Positions 26,250-37,703 of a stretch of DNA of 64,000 nt are shown here, in pieces. This stretch comes from Orientallactaga sibirica (lineage: Eukaryota; Chordata; Mammalia; Rodentia; Dipodidae), in contig JAEOAD010001993.1 of NCBI GenBank assembly GCA_036365145.1, positions 338,327 through 402,326 on the forward strand, given 5' to 3'. Made by a program: the position numbers and the translations under genes. The number at the start of each line of letters is the position of its first letter. The first letter of the stretch is position 1. Under the pieces are notes generated by a model. The model was not told where the DNA came from. It was given only the letters and a program-made list of their open reading frames with translations, and did no database searches.

Positions 26250-28950
26250 GTGGTTTTCTTATAAACAAACATCTTCAATAGTGAATACTGTACTGTGTGA
26301 AATAAGTTAATTCGTTCTAGGAATCAGTTTAATTTCTACGAAGATGGTTGAATGCAGCAAGTTCAAACTTTCCTTGTTAATGTAATCTAAAAAGATGGCC
26401 AATATAGCAGAGTCACCTCATTTCTAAAGTAGTTTGTTTACAAAATTAACATCTTCATTGTCGAACATTTGTACTGTGGGAAATAAGCTCATTCGGTTTT
26501 AGGAATCAATTGCTTTCCTACAAAGAAGGTTGAGTGCAGCAAGTTCAAACTTTCCTTGTTAATGTAATCTTAAAGATGCACAACTTAGTAGATTGGCCTC
26601 ATTTCTAAAGTAGTTTCTTTAGAAAAGAAACATCTTCATTACCGAACACTGTACAGTGTGAAATAAGTTAATTCCGTTTCTAGGAATCAGTTTAATTTCT
26701 ACAAAGATGGTTGAGTGCAGCAAGTTCAAACTTTCCTTGTTAATGTAATCTAAAAGATGGCCAAGTTAGAAGATTCGCCTGATTTATAAAGTAGTTTGTT
26801 GAGAAAACAAACATCTTCTATGCCAAACATTGTACTGTGTGAAATAAGCTCATTGGTTCTAGGAATCAGTTGCTTTCCTACAAAGAAGGGTGAGTACAGC
26901 AAGTTCAAACTTTCCTTGTTAAAGTAATCTAAAAAGATGCACAACTCAGTAGATTGGCCTCATTTCTAAAGTAGTTTCTTGAGAAAAGAAACATCTTCAT
27001 TACCGAACATTGTACTGTGTGAAATAAGTTAATTTGGTTCTAGAAATCAGTTTAATTTCTACGAAGAAGGTTGAGTGCAGCAAGTTCAAACTTTCCTTGT
27101 CAATGTAATCTCAAAAGATAAACAAGTGAGAAGAATCACCTCATTTGTAAAGTAGTTTCTTGAGAAAACAAACATCTTCAGTACTGAACACAGTACTGTG
27201 TGAAATAAGTTAATTTGGTTCTAGAAATCAGTTTAATTTCTACAAAGAAGGTTGAGTGCAGCAAGTTCAAACTTCCCTTGTCAATGTAATCTCAAAAGAT
27301 GCACAAGTTAGTAGATTCGCCTCATTTGTAAAGTAGTTTGTTACAAAACAAACATCTTCATTGCCAAACATTGTACTGTGTGAAATAAGATCATTCGGTT
27401 CTAGGAATCAGTTTCTTTCCTCCAAAGAAGGTTGAGTGCAGCAAGTTCAAACGTTCCTCGTTAATGTAATCTGAAATGATGCACAACATAGTAGATTGGC
27501 CTCATTTCTAAAGCAGTTTGTTTTACAAAACAAACATCTTCATTACTGAACACTATACTGTGTGAAATGAGCTAGTTCAGTTCTAGGAATCAGTTTCTTT
27601 CCTACAAAGAAGGTTGAGTGCAGCAAGTTCAAACATTCCTTGTTTGTGTAATCTAAAAAGATGGCCAAGTTAGTGGATTTGCCTCATTTCTAAAGTAGTT
27701 TCTTTAGAAAACAAACATCTTCATTACTGAACATTGTACTGTATGAAAAAGCTAATTCAGTTCTAGGAATCAGTTGCTTTTCTAAAAAGATGGTTGAATG
27801 CAGCAAGTTCAAACTTTCCTTGTTAATGTAATCTAAAAAGATGCACAATTTAGTAGATTCGCCTCATTTCTAAAGTAGTTTGTTGAGAAAACAAACATCT
27901 TCATTGCCGACCATTGTACTATGTGAAATGAGCTCATTGGTTCTAGGAATCACTTGCTTTCCTACAAAAGAAGGTTGAGTGCAGCAAGTTCAAACTTTCC
28001 TCGTCTGTGTAATTCTAAAAAGATGCACAAGTTAGTGGATTGGCCTCATTTCTAAAGTGGTTTGTTTAGAAAACAAACATCTTCAGTACTGAACACTGTA
28101 CTGTGTGAAATAAGTTAATTCGATTCTAGGAATCAGTTGCTTTCTACCAAGATGGTTGAGTGCAGCAAGTTCAAACTTTCCTTGTTAATGTAATCTACAA
28201 AGATGCACAAGTTAGTAGATTGGCCTCATTTCTAAAGTAGTTTCTTGAGAAAACAAACATCTTCATTGCCGAACATTGTACTGTGTGAAATAAGCTCATT
28301 CGGTTCTAGGAATCACTTGCTTTCCTAAAAAGAAGGTTGAGTGCAGCAAGTTCAAACTTTTTGTTAATGTAATCTAACAAGATGCACAACTTAGTAGATT
28401 GGCCTCATTTCTAAAGTAGTTTCTTTAGAAAAGAAACATCTTCAGTACCGAACACTATACTGTGTGAAATAAGTGAATTCGGTTCTAGGAATCAGTTTAA
28501 TTTCTACGAAGAAGGTTGAGTGCAGCAAGTTCAAACTTTCCTTGTTAATGTAATCTAAAAAGATGGCCAAGTTAGTAGATTCACCTCATTTGTAAAGTAG
28601 TTTTTGAGAAAACAAACATCTTCATTGCCAAACATTGTACTGTGTGAAATAAGCTCATTTGGTTCTAGGAATCAGTTGCTTTCCTACAAAGAAGGTTGAG
28701 TGCAGCAAGTTCAAACTTTCCTTGTTAATGTAATCTGAAAAGTTGCACAACTTAGTAGATTGGCCTCATTTCTAAAGTAGTTTGTTTACAAAACAAACAT
28801 CTTCACCGAACACTATACTATGTGAAATGAGCTAGTTCGGTTTTAGGAATCACTTGCTTTCCAACGAAGAAGGTTGAGTGCAGCAAGGTCAAACTTTCCT
28901 CGTTTGTGTAATCTAACAAGATTTACAAGTTAGTGGATTTTGTGTCGTTT
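26250..28950. repeat. 15-monomer duplication, copy I (drifted toward consensus)
   Basis: This corresponds to block-1 positions of about 8730-11430 at an offset near 17520. Anchors are 'aaagcag' near 27513, 'cgtctgtgtaattc' near 28012 (block 1, about 10485) and 'ccaacgaagaagg' near 28861 (block 1, about 11348). The same block-1 stretch is repeated immediately downstream. Copy I differs more from block 1 than copy II does, and many of its differences move toward the right-hand monomer type: 'gtttcttgagaaaac' replaces other forms, 'cctcatttctaaag' replaces 'gcatcgtttctaaag', and 'cgatgtac' or 'gatttac' become 'gatgcac'. Either gene conversion or mixing of paralogous reads in the assembly could explain this. 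Confidence 0.72.
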
Positions 28951-31660
28951 CTAAAGTGGTTTCTTATAAAACAAACATCTTCAGTAGTGAACACTGTACT
29001 GTGTGAAATAAGTTAATTCGGTTCTAGGAATCAGTTTCCTTTCTACAAAGATGGTTGAGTGCAGCAAGTTCAAACTTTCCTTGTTAATGTAATCTAAAAA
29101 GATGGCCAAGTTAGTAGAGTCACCTCATTTGTAAAGTAGTTTGTTGACAAAACAAACATCTTTATTGCCGAACATTGTACTGTGTGAAATAAGCTCATTC
29201 GGTTTTAGGAATCAATTGCTTTCCTACAAAAGAAGGTTGAGTGCAGCAAGTTCAAACTTTCCTTGTTAATGTAATCTAAAAGATGCACAACTTAGTAGAT
29301 TGGCCTCATTTCTAAAGTAGTTTCTTTAGAAAAGAAACATCTTCATTGCGAACACTGTACTGTGTGAAATAAGTTAATTAGGTTCTAGGAATCAGTTTAA
29401 TTTCTACAAAGATGGTTGAGTGCAGCAAGTTCAAACTTTCGTTGTTAATGTAATCTAAAAAGATGGCCAAGTTAGAAGATTCGCCTCATTTATAAAGTAC
29501 TTTCTTGAGAAAACAAACATCTTTCATTGCCAAACATTGTACTGTGTGAAATAAGCTCATTCGGTTCTAGGAATCAGTTGCTTTCCTACAAAGAAGGTTG
29601 AGTACAGCAAGTTCAAACTTTCCTTGTTTGTGTAATCTAAAAAGATGCACAACTCAGTAGATTGGCCTCATTTCTAAAGTAGTTTCTTGAGAAAAGAAAC
29701 ATCTTCAGTACTGAACACAGTACTGTGTGAAATAAGTTAATTTGCTTCTAGAAATCAGTTTAATTTCTACGGAGAAGGTTGAGTGCTGCAAGTTCAAACT
29801 TCCCTTGTCAATGTAATCTCAAAAGATGGCCAAGTTAGAAGAATCACCTCATTTGTAAAGTACTTTGTTGAGGAAACAAACATCTTCATTGCGAACACAG
29901 TACTGTGTGAAATAAGTTAATTTGCTTCTAGAAATCAGTTTAATTTCTACAAAGAAGGTTGAGTGCAGCAAGTTCAAACTTCCCTTGTCAATGTAATCTC
30001 AAAAGATGGCCAAGTTAGTAGATTCGCCTCATTTGTAAAAAGTAGTTTGTTGAGAAAACAAACATCTTCATTGCCAAACATTGTACTGTGTGAAATAAGA
30101 TCATTCGGTTCTAGGAATCAGTTTCTTTCCTCCAAAGAAGGTTGAGTGCAGAAAGTTCAAACTTTCCTTATTAATGTAATCTGAAATGTTGCACAACTTA
30201 GTAGATTGGCCTCATTTCTAAAGCAGTTTGTTTACAAAACAAACATCTTCCTTACCGAACACTATACTATGTGAAATGAGCTAGTTCAGCTCTAGGAATC
30301 ACTTGCTTTCCTACGAAGAAGGATGAGTGCAGCAAGTTCAAACTTTCCTCGTTTGTGTAATCTAAAAAGATGTACAAGTTAGTGGATTTGCATCGTTTCT
30401 AAAGTGGTTTCTTTAGAAAACAAACATCGTCAGTACTGAATACTGTACTGTGTGAAATACGTTAATTCAGTTCTAGGAATCAGTTTAATTTCTACGAAGA
30501 TGGTTGAATGCAGCAAGTTCAAACTTTCCTTGTTAATGTAATCTAAAAAGATGCACAATTTAGTAGATTTGCCTCATTTCTAAAGTAGTTTGTTTACAAA
30601 ACAAACATCTTCATTGCAAAAACTATACTATGTGAAATGAGCTAATTCGGCTCTAGGAATCACTTGCTTTACTACAAAGAAGGATGAGTGGAGCAAGTTC
30701 AAACTTTCCTCGTCTGTGTAATTCATTAGATTTACAAGTTAGTGGATTAGTCAAACTTTCCTTGTTAATGTTTCTAAAGTGGTTTCCTTTATAAAACAAA
30801 CATCTTCAGTACTGAACACTGTACTGTGTGAAATAAGTTAGTCGATTCTAGGAATCAGTTTCCTTTCTCATTTCTAAAGTAGATGGTTGAGTGCAGCAAG
30901 TTCAAACTTTCCTTGTTAATGTAATCTACAAAGATGGCCAAATTAGCAGATTCGCCTCATTTCTAAAGTACTTTGTTGAGAAAACAAACATCTTCATTGC
31001 GAACATTGTATTGTGTGAAATAAGCTCATTCGGTTCTAGGAATCAGTTGCTTTCCTAAAAAGAAGGTTGAGTGCACCAAGTTCAAACTTTTTTGTTAATG
31101 TAATCTAAAAAAGATGCACAACTTAGTAGATTGGCCTCATTTCTAAAGTAGTTTCTTTAGAAAAGAAACATCTTCAGTACCTAACACTATACTGTGTGAA
31201 ATGTGAATTCGCTTCTAGGAATCAGTTTAATTTCTACGAAGAAGGTTGAGTGCAGCAAGTTCAAACTTTCCTTGTTAATGTAATCTAAAAAGATGGCCAA
31301 GTTAGTAGATTCACCTCATTTGTAAAGTAGTTAGTTGAGAAAACAAACATCTTCATTGCCAAACATTGTACTGCGTGAAATAAGCTCATTTGGTTATGGA
31401 ATCAGTTGCTTTCCTACAAAGAAGGTTGAGTGCAGCAAGTTCAAACTTTCCTTGTTAATGTAATCTGAAAAGTTGCACAACTTAGTAGATTGGCCTCATT
31501 TCTAAAGTAGTTTGTTTACAAAACAAACATCTTCATTTCCGAACACTATACTATGTGAAATGAGCTAGTTCGGTTCTAGGAATCACATGCTTTCCAACGA
31601 AGAAGGTTGAGTGTAGCATGGTCAAACTTTCCTCTTTTGTGTAATCTAACAAGATTTACA
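28951..31660. repeat. 15-monomer duplication, copy II
   Basis: This second copy of the stretch equivalent to about 8730-11430 in block 1 has an offset near 20227. The join lies inside an A'-type monomer near 28930-28990: the left side follows block-1 position 11430 ('ttacaagttagtgg' then 'tgtcgtttctaaag'), and the right side follows position 8730 ('cttcagtagtgaacac', like 'cttcaatagtgaatac' in block 1). Displacement between copies I and II is about 2710 bp, which is 15 monomers. Copy II stays close to block 1, including 'cgtcagtactgaatactg' and 'cgtctgtgtaattcatt'. It carries two odd inserted patches near 30750 and 30870. Confidence 0.76.
30745..30890. other. Two out-of-register satellite patches
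   Basis: Near 30749, after 'gttagtggatta', the words 'gtcaaactttccttgttaat' appear in place of the usual 'cgtgtcg' and run into 'gtttctaaagtgg'. Near 30868, 'catttctaaagt' is inserted between 'cctttct' and 'agatggttg', where block 1 has 'tacga'. Both patches are satellite sequence from the wrong part of the monomer. The block-1 equivalents (about 10525 and 10630) lack them. They could be short template-switch insertions or assembly faults. Confidence 0.75.
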
Positions 31661-33855
31661 AGTTAGTGGATTCGTGTCATTTCTAAAGTGGTTTCCTTAT
31701 AAAACAAACATCTACAGTACTGAACACTGTACTGTGTGAAATAAGTTAATTCGATTCTAGGAATCAGTTTCCTTTCTACGAAGATAGTTGAGTGCAGCAA
31801 GTTCAAACTTTCCTTGTTAATGTAATCTAAAAAAGATGGCCAAGTTAGCAGAGTCACCTCATTTGTAAAGTAGTTTGTTGAGAAAAATTAACATCTTTAT
31901 TGCCGAACATTGTACTGTGTGAAATAAGTTCATTCGGTTTTAGGAATCACTTGCTTTCCTACAAAGAAGGTTGAGTGCAGCAAGTTCAAACTTTTCTTGT
32001 TAATGGAATCTAAAAAATGCACAGCTTATTAGATTGGCCTCATTTCTAAAGTACTTTCTTTAGAAAAGAAACATCTTCAGTACCGAACACTGTACTGTGT
32101 GAAATAAGTTAATTCACTTTTAGAAATCAGTTTAATTTCTACTAAGAAGGTTGAGTGCAGCAAGTTAAAACTTTCCCTGTTAATATAATCTAAAAAATGG
32201 CCAAGATAGAAGATTCGCCTGATTTGTAAAGTACTTTGTTGAGAAAACAAACATCTTCATTGCGAACACTGTACTGTGTGAAATAAGCTCATTCGGTTCT
32301 AGGAATCAGTTGCTTTCCTACAAAGAAGGTTGAGTGCAGCAAGTTCAAGCTTTCATTGTTAATGTAATCTTAAAGATGCACAACTTAGTAGATTGGCCTC
32401 ATTTCTAAAGTAGTTTCTTTAGAAAAGAAACATCTTCATTACCGAACACTGTACTGTGTGAAATAAGTTAATTCGCTTCTAGAAATCATTTTAATTTCTA
32501 CGAAGACGGTTGAGTGCAGCAAGTTCAAACTATCCTTGTTAATATAATGTAAAAATATGGCCAAGATAGAAGATTAGCCTCATTTGTAAAAGTACTTTGT
32601 TGAGAAAACAAACATCTTCATTGCCGAACATTGTACTGTGTGAAATAAGCTCATTCGGTTCTAGGAATCAGGTGCTTTCCAACAAAGAAGGTTGAGTGCA
32701 GCAAGTTCAAACTTTCCTTGTTAATGTAATCTAAAAAGATGCACAACTTAGTAGATTGGCCTCATTTCTAAAGTAGTTTCTTTAGAAAAGAAACATCTTT
32801 AGTACCGAACACTGTACTGTGTGAAATAAGTGAATTCGCTAATAGGAATCAGTTTAATTTCTAAGAAGAAGGTTGAGTGCAGCAAGTTCAAACTTTACTT
32901 GTTAATGTAATCTAAAAAGATGGCCAAGTTAGTAGATTCGCCTCATTTGTAAAGTACTGTGTTGAAAACAAACATCTTCATTGCCAAACATTGTACTGTG
33001 TGAAATAAGCTCATTCGGTTCTAGGAATCAGTTGTTTTCCTAAAAAGAAGGTTGAGTGCACCAACTTCAAACTTTCCTTGTTAATGTAATCTAAAAGATG
33101 CACAACTTAGTAGATTGGCCTCATTTCTAAAGTAGTTTCTTTAGAAAAAACATCTTCAGTACCCGAACACTGTACTGTGTGAAATAAGTGAATTCGCTTC
33201 TAGGAATCAGTTTAATTTCTACGAAGAAGGTTGAGTGCAGCAAGTTCAAACTTTCCTTGTTAATGTAATCTAAAAAGATGGCCAAGTTAGTAGATTTGCC
33301 TCATTTGTAAAGTAGTTAGTTGAAAACGAACATCTTCATTGCCAAACATTGTACTGCGTGAAATAAGCTCATTCGGATCTAGGATTCAGTTGCTTTCCTA
33401 CAAAAGACGGTTGAGTGCAGCCAGTTCAAACATTCCTTGTTAATGTATTCTAAAAAGATGCACAACTTAGTGGAATTGCCTCATTTCTAAATTAATTTCT
33501 TTAGAAAAGAAACATCTTCAGTACCAAACACTGTACTGTGTGAAATAAGTTAATTCGCTTCTAGGAATCAGTTTAATTTCTCGAAAAGAAGATGGTTGAA
33601 GGCAGCAAGTTCAAACTTTCCTTGTTAATGTAATCTAAAAAGATGTCCAAGGTAGCATATTCGCCTCATTTCTAAAGTAGTTTCTTTAGAAAACTAACCT
33701 TCATTGCCTAACATTGTACTGTGCGAAATAAGCTTATTCGGTTCTAGGAATCAGTTTACTTTCTACGAAGATGGTTGAGTTTAGCAAGTTCAGACTTTCC
33801 TTGTTAATGTAATCTAAAAGATGCACAACTTAGTAGATTGGCCTCATTTCTAAAG

Positions 33856-33981
33856 TAGTTTCTTAAAAAGAAACATATTCAGTAACGAACACTGTACTGT
33901 GTGAAATGTGTGGTTCCTTTAGAAAACAAACATCTCCAGTTAATGTAATCTAAAAAGATGTCCAAGGTAGCAGATTCACCT
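33856..33981. repeat. Truncated composite monomer, block-2 copy
   Basis: This is the block-2 counterpart of the shortened monomer at 13601-13738. It has the same 'gaaatgtgtggttcctttag' join and the same 'catctccagttaatgtaatc' join. Its preservation supports the colinearity of blocks 1 and 2. Confidence 0.83.
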
Positions 33982-35966
33982 CATTTGTAAAGTAGTTTGT
34001 TGAGAAAATTAACATCTTCATTGCCGAACATTGTACTGTGTGAAATAAGCTCATTCGGTTCTAGGAATCACTTGCTTTCCTACAAAGAAGGTTGAGTGCA
34101 GCCAGTTCAAACTTTCCTTGTTAATGTAATCTAAAAGGATGCACAACTTAGTAGATTGGCCTCATTTCTAAAGTAGTTTCTTTAAAAAAGAAACATATTC
34201 AGTAACGAACACTGTACTGTGTGAAATGTTAATTCGCTTCTAGGAATCAGTTTAATTTCTACGAAGATGGTTGAGTGCAGCAAGTTCAAACTTTCCTTGT
34301 TAATGTAGTCTAAAAAGATGACCAAGTTAGGAGATTCGCCTCATTTGTAAAGTACTTTGTTGAGAAACAAACATCTTCATTGCCGAACATTGCACTTTGT
34401 GAAATAAGCTCATTCGGTTCTATGAATCAGTTGCTTTCCTACAAAGAAGTTTCAGTGCAGCAAGTTCAAACTTTCCTTGTTAATGTAATCTAAAAAGATT
34501 CACAACTGAGTAGATTGGCCTCATCTCCAAAGTAGTTTGTTTAGAAAACAAACATCTTCCTTTCCGAACACTGTACTATGTGAAATGACCTAGTTCAGTG
34601 CTAGGAATCACTTGCTTTCCTACTAAAAATGGTTGAGTGCAGCATGTTCAACCTTGCCTAGTTTGTGTAATCTAACAAGATGTACAAGTTAGTGATTTAG
34701 CGTCATTTCTAAAGTGGTTCCTTTAGAAAACAAACATCTTCAGTACGGAACACTGTACTGTTTGAAATAAGATAATTCGGTTCTAGGAATCAGTTTTCTT
34801 TCTACGAAGACTGTGGAGTTTTGCAAGTTCAAACTTTCCTTGTTAATGTAATCTAAAAAAAGATTTCCATGTTAGTAGACTCGCCTCATTTCTAAAGTAG
34901 TTTTCTTTACAAAACAAACCTTCATTGCCAAACATTGTACTGTGTGAAATAAGCTTATTCGGTTCTAGGAATCAGTTTACTTTCTACGAATATGGTTGAG
35001 TTTAGCAAGTTAAAACTTTCCTTGTTAATGTAATCTAAAAAAGATGCACAACTTCGTAGATTGGCCTCATTTCTAAAGTCGTTTCTTTAGAAAAGAAACA
35101 TCTTCAGTACCGAACACTGTACTGTGTGAAATAAGTTAATTCGCTTCTAGGAATCAGTTTAATTTTTACGAAGACGGTTGAGTGCAGCAAGTTCAAACTT
35201 TCCTTGTTAATGTAATCTAAAAAGATGGCCAACTTAATAGATTCGCCTCATTTGTAAAGTAGTTTGTTGAAAAAACAAACATCTTCATTGCCAAAGATTG
35301 TACTGTGTGAAATATGCTCATTCGGTTCTAGGAAACAGTTGCGTTCCTACAAAGAAGGTTGAGTGCAGCAAGTTCAAACTTTCCTTCTTAATGTAACCTA
35401 AAAAGATGCACAACTTAGTAGATTGGCTAATTTCTAAAGTAGTTTGTTGAGAAAACAAACATCTTCATTACACACACACTGTACTATGTGAAATGAGCTA
35501 GTTAGGTTCTAGGAATCACTTGCTTTCTCGAAGAGGTTGAGTGCAGCAAGTTCAAACGTTCCTTGTTAATATAATCTAAAAATATGGCCAAATTAGCAGA
35601 TTCAACTCATTTGTAAAGTAGTTTGTTGAGAAAATTAACATCTTCATTGCCGAACAGTGTACTGTGTGAAATAAGCTCATTCGGTTCTAGGAATCACTTG
35701 CTTTCTAAAAAGAAGGTTGAGTGCAGCAAGTTCAAACTTTCCTTGTTAATGTAATCTAAAAATATGCAAAACTTAGTAGATTGGCCTCATTTCTAAAGTA
35801 GTTTCTTTAGAAAAGAAGCATCTTCAGTACCGAACACTGTACTGTGTGAAATGTTAATGCGCTTTCTAGGAATCAGTATAATTTCTAAGAAGATGGTTGA
35901 GTGCAGCAAGTTCAAACTTTCCCTGTTAATGTAATCTAAAAAAGATGGCCAAGTTAGGAGATTCGC

Positions 35967-36028
35967 CTAATTTCTAAAGTAGGGTCTTTAGAAAACAAAC
36001 CTTCATTGCAAGTTAGTGGATTCGCGTC
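35967..36028. repeat. Severely truncated monomer, block-2 copy
   Basis: This is the block-2 counterpart of the 60-bp remnant at 15724-15783, with the identical join 'cttcattgc' to 'aagttagtgg' and the same 'agggtcttt' in the preceding unit. Confidence 0.85.
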
Positions 36029-36436
36029 ATTTCTAAAGTAATTTCTTTAGAAAACAAACATCTTCAGTACCGAACACTGTACAGCGTGAAAAAGATAATT
36101 CGGTTCTAGGAATCAGTTTCCTTTCTACGAAGATGGTTGAGTTTAGCCAGTTCAAACTTTTCTTGTTAATGTAATCTAAAATGATGTCCAAGTTAGTAGA
36201 TTCGCCTCATTTCTAAAATAGGGTCTTTAGAAAATAAACCTTCATTGCCAAGCATTGTACTGTGTGAAATGAGGTAATTCGGTTCTAGGAATCAGTTTAC
36301 TTTCTACAAAGATGGTTGAGTTTAGCAAGTTCAAACTTTCCTTGTGAATGTAATCTGAAAACATGTCCAAGTTAGTAGATTTGCCACATTTGTAAAGTAG
36401 TTTGTTGAGAAAACAAACATCTTCACTGCCGAACAC

Positions 36437-36616
36437 TGTACTGTGTGAAAAAAGCTCATTCGGATCTAGAATTCAGTTGCTTTCCTACAAACACGGTTGA
36501 GTGAAGCAAGTTCAAACATTCCTTGTTAATGTAGTCTGAAAAGATGCACAACTTAGTGGATTCGCCTCATTTCTAAAGTAATTTCTTCAGAAAAGACACG
36601 TCTTCAGTACCGAACA
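36437..36616. repeat. One extra monomer in block 2
   Basis: Before this point the offset between blocks is 20244 (15998 pairs with 36242); after it the offset is 20425 (16191 pairs with 36616). The difference of 181 is one monomer, marked by 'cggatctagaattcag', 'acaaacacggttgagtgaag' and 'agaaaagacacgtcttc'. Block 1 passes directly from 'cactgccgaacactgtactg' to 'gtgaaataagttaattcgct'. Either block 1 lost this monomer or block 2 gained it. Confidence 0.8.
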
Positions 36617-37703
36617 CTGTACTGTGTGAAATAAGTTAATTCGCTTCTAGGAATAAGTTTAATTTCTACGAAGATGGTTTAGTGCAGCAAGTTCAAACTT
36701 TCCTTGTTAATGTAATCTAAAAAGATGGCCAAGTTAGTAGATTCACCTCATTTGTAAAGTAGTTTGTTGAGAAAACAAACATCTTCATTGCCGAACATTG
36801 TACTGTGTGAAAAAAGCTAATTCGGATCTAGAATTCAGTTGCTTTCCTACAAAGACGGTTGAGTGCAGCAAGTTCAAACATTCCTTGTTAATGTATTGTA
36901 AAGGATGCACAACTTAGTGGATTCGACTCATTTCTAATGTAATTTCTGTAGAAAAAAAAACATCCTCAGTACCTAACACTGTACTGTGTGAAATAAGTTA
37001 ATTTGCTTCTAGGAATCAGTTTAATTTCTAAGAAGATGGTTGAGTGCAGCAAGATCAAACTTTCCTTTTAATGTAATCTAAAAGAGATCGCCAAGTTAGG
37101 AGATTCGCCTCATTTGTAAAGTACTTTGTTGAGAAAACAAATATTTTCATTGCCGCACATTGTACTGTGTGAAATAAGCTCATTCGTTTCTAGGAATCAG
37201 TTGCTTTCCTACAAAGAAGGTTGAGTGCAGCAAGTTCAAAGTTTCCTTGTTAATGTAATCTAAAAAGATGCACAACTTAGTAGATTGGCCTCATTTCTAA
37301 AGTAGTTTGTTTGGAAAACAAACATCTTCATTCGCACTCTGTACTATGTGAAATGAACTAGTTCGGTTCTAGGAATCACTTGCTTTCTTACGAACAAGGT
37401 TGAGTGCAGCAAGTTCAAACTTTCCTTGTTAATGTAATCTAAAAAGATGGCCAAATTAGTAGATTCACCTCATTTGTAAAGTAGTTTGTTGAGAAAACAA
37501 ACATCTTCATTGCCGAACTTTGTACTGTGTTAAAAAGCTATTTCGGATCTAGAATTCAGTTGCTTTCCTACAAAGACGGTTGAGTGCAGCAAGTTCAAAC
37601 ATTCCTTTTTAATGTATTCTAAAAGATGCACAACTTAGTGTATTCGCCTCATTTCTAAAGTAGTTTGTTTAGAAAACAAACATCTTCATACCGAACACTG
37701 TAC

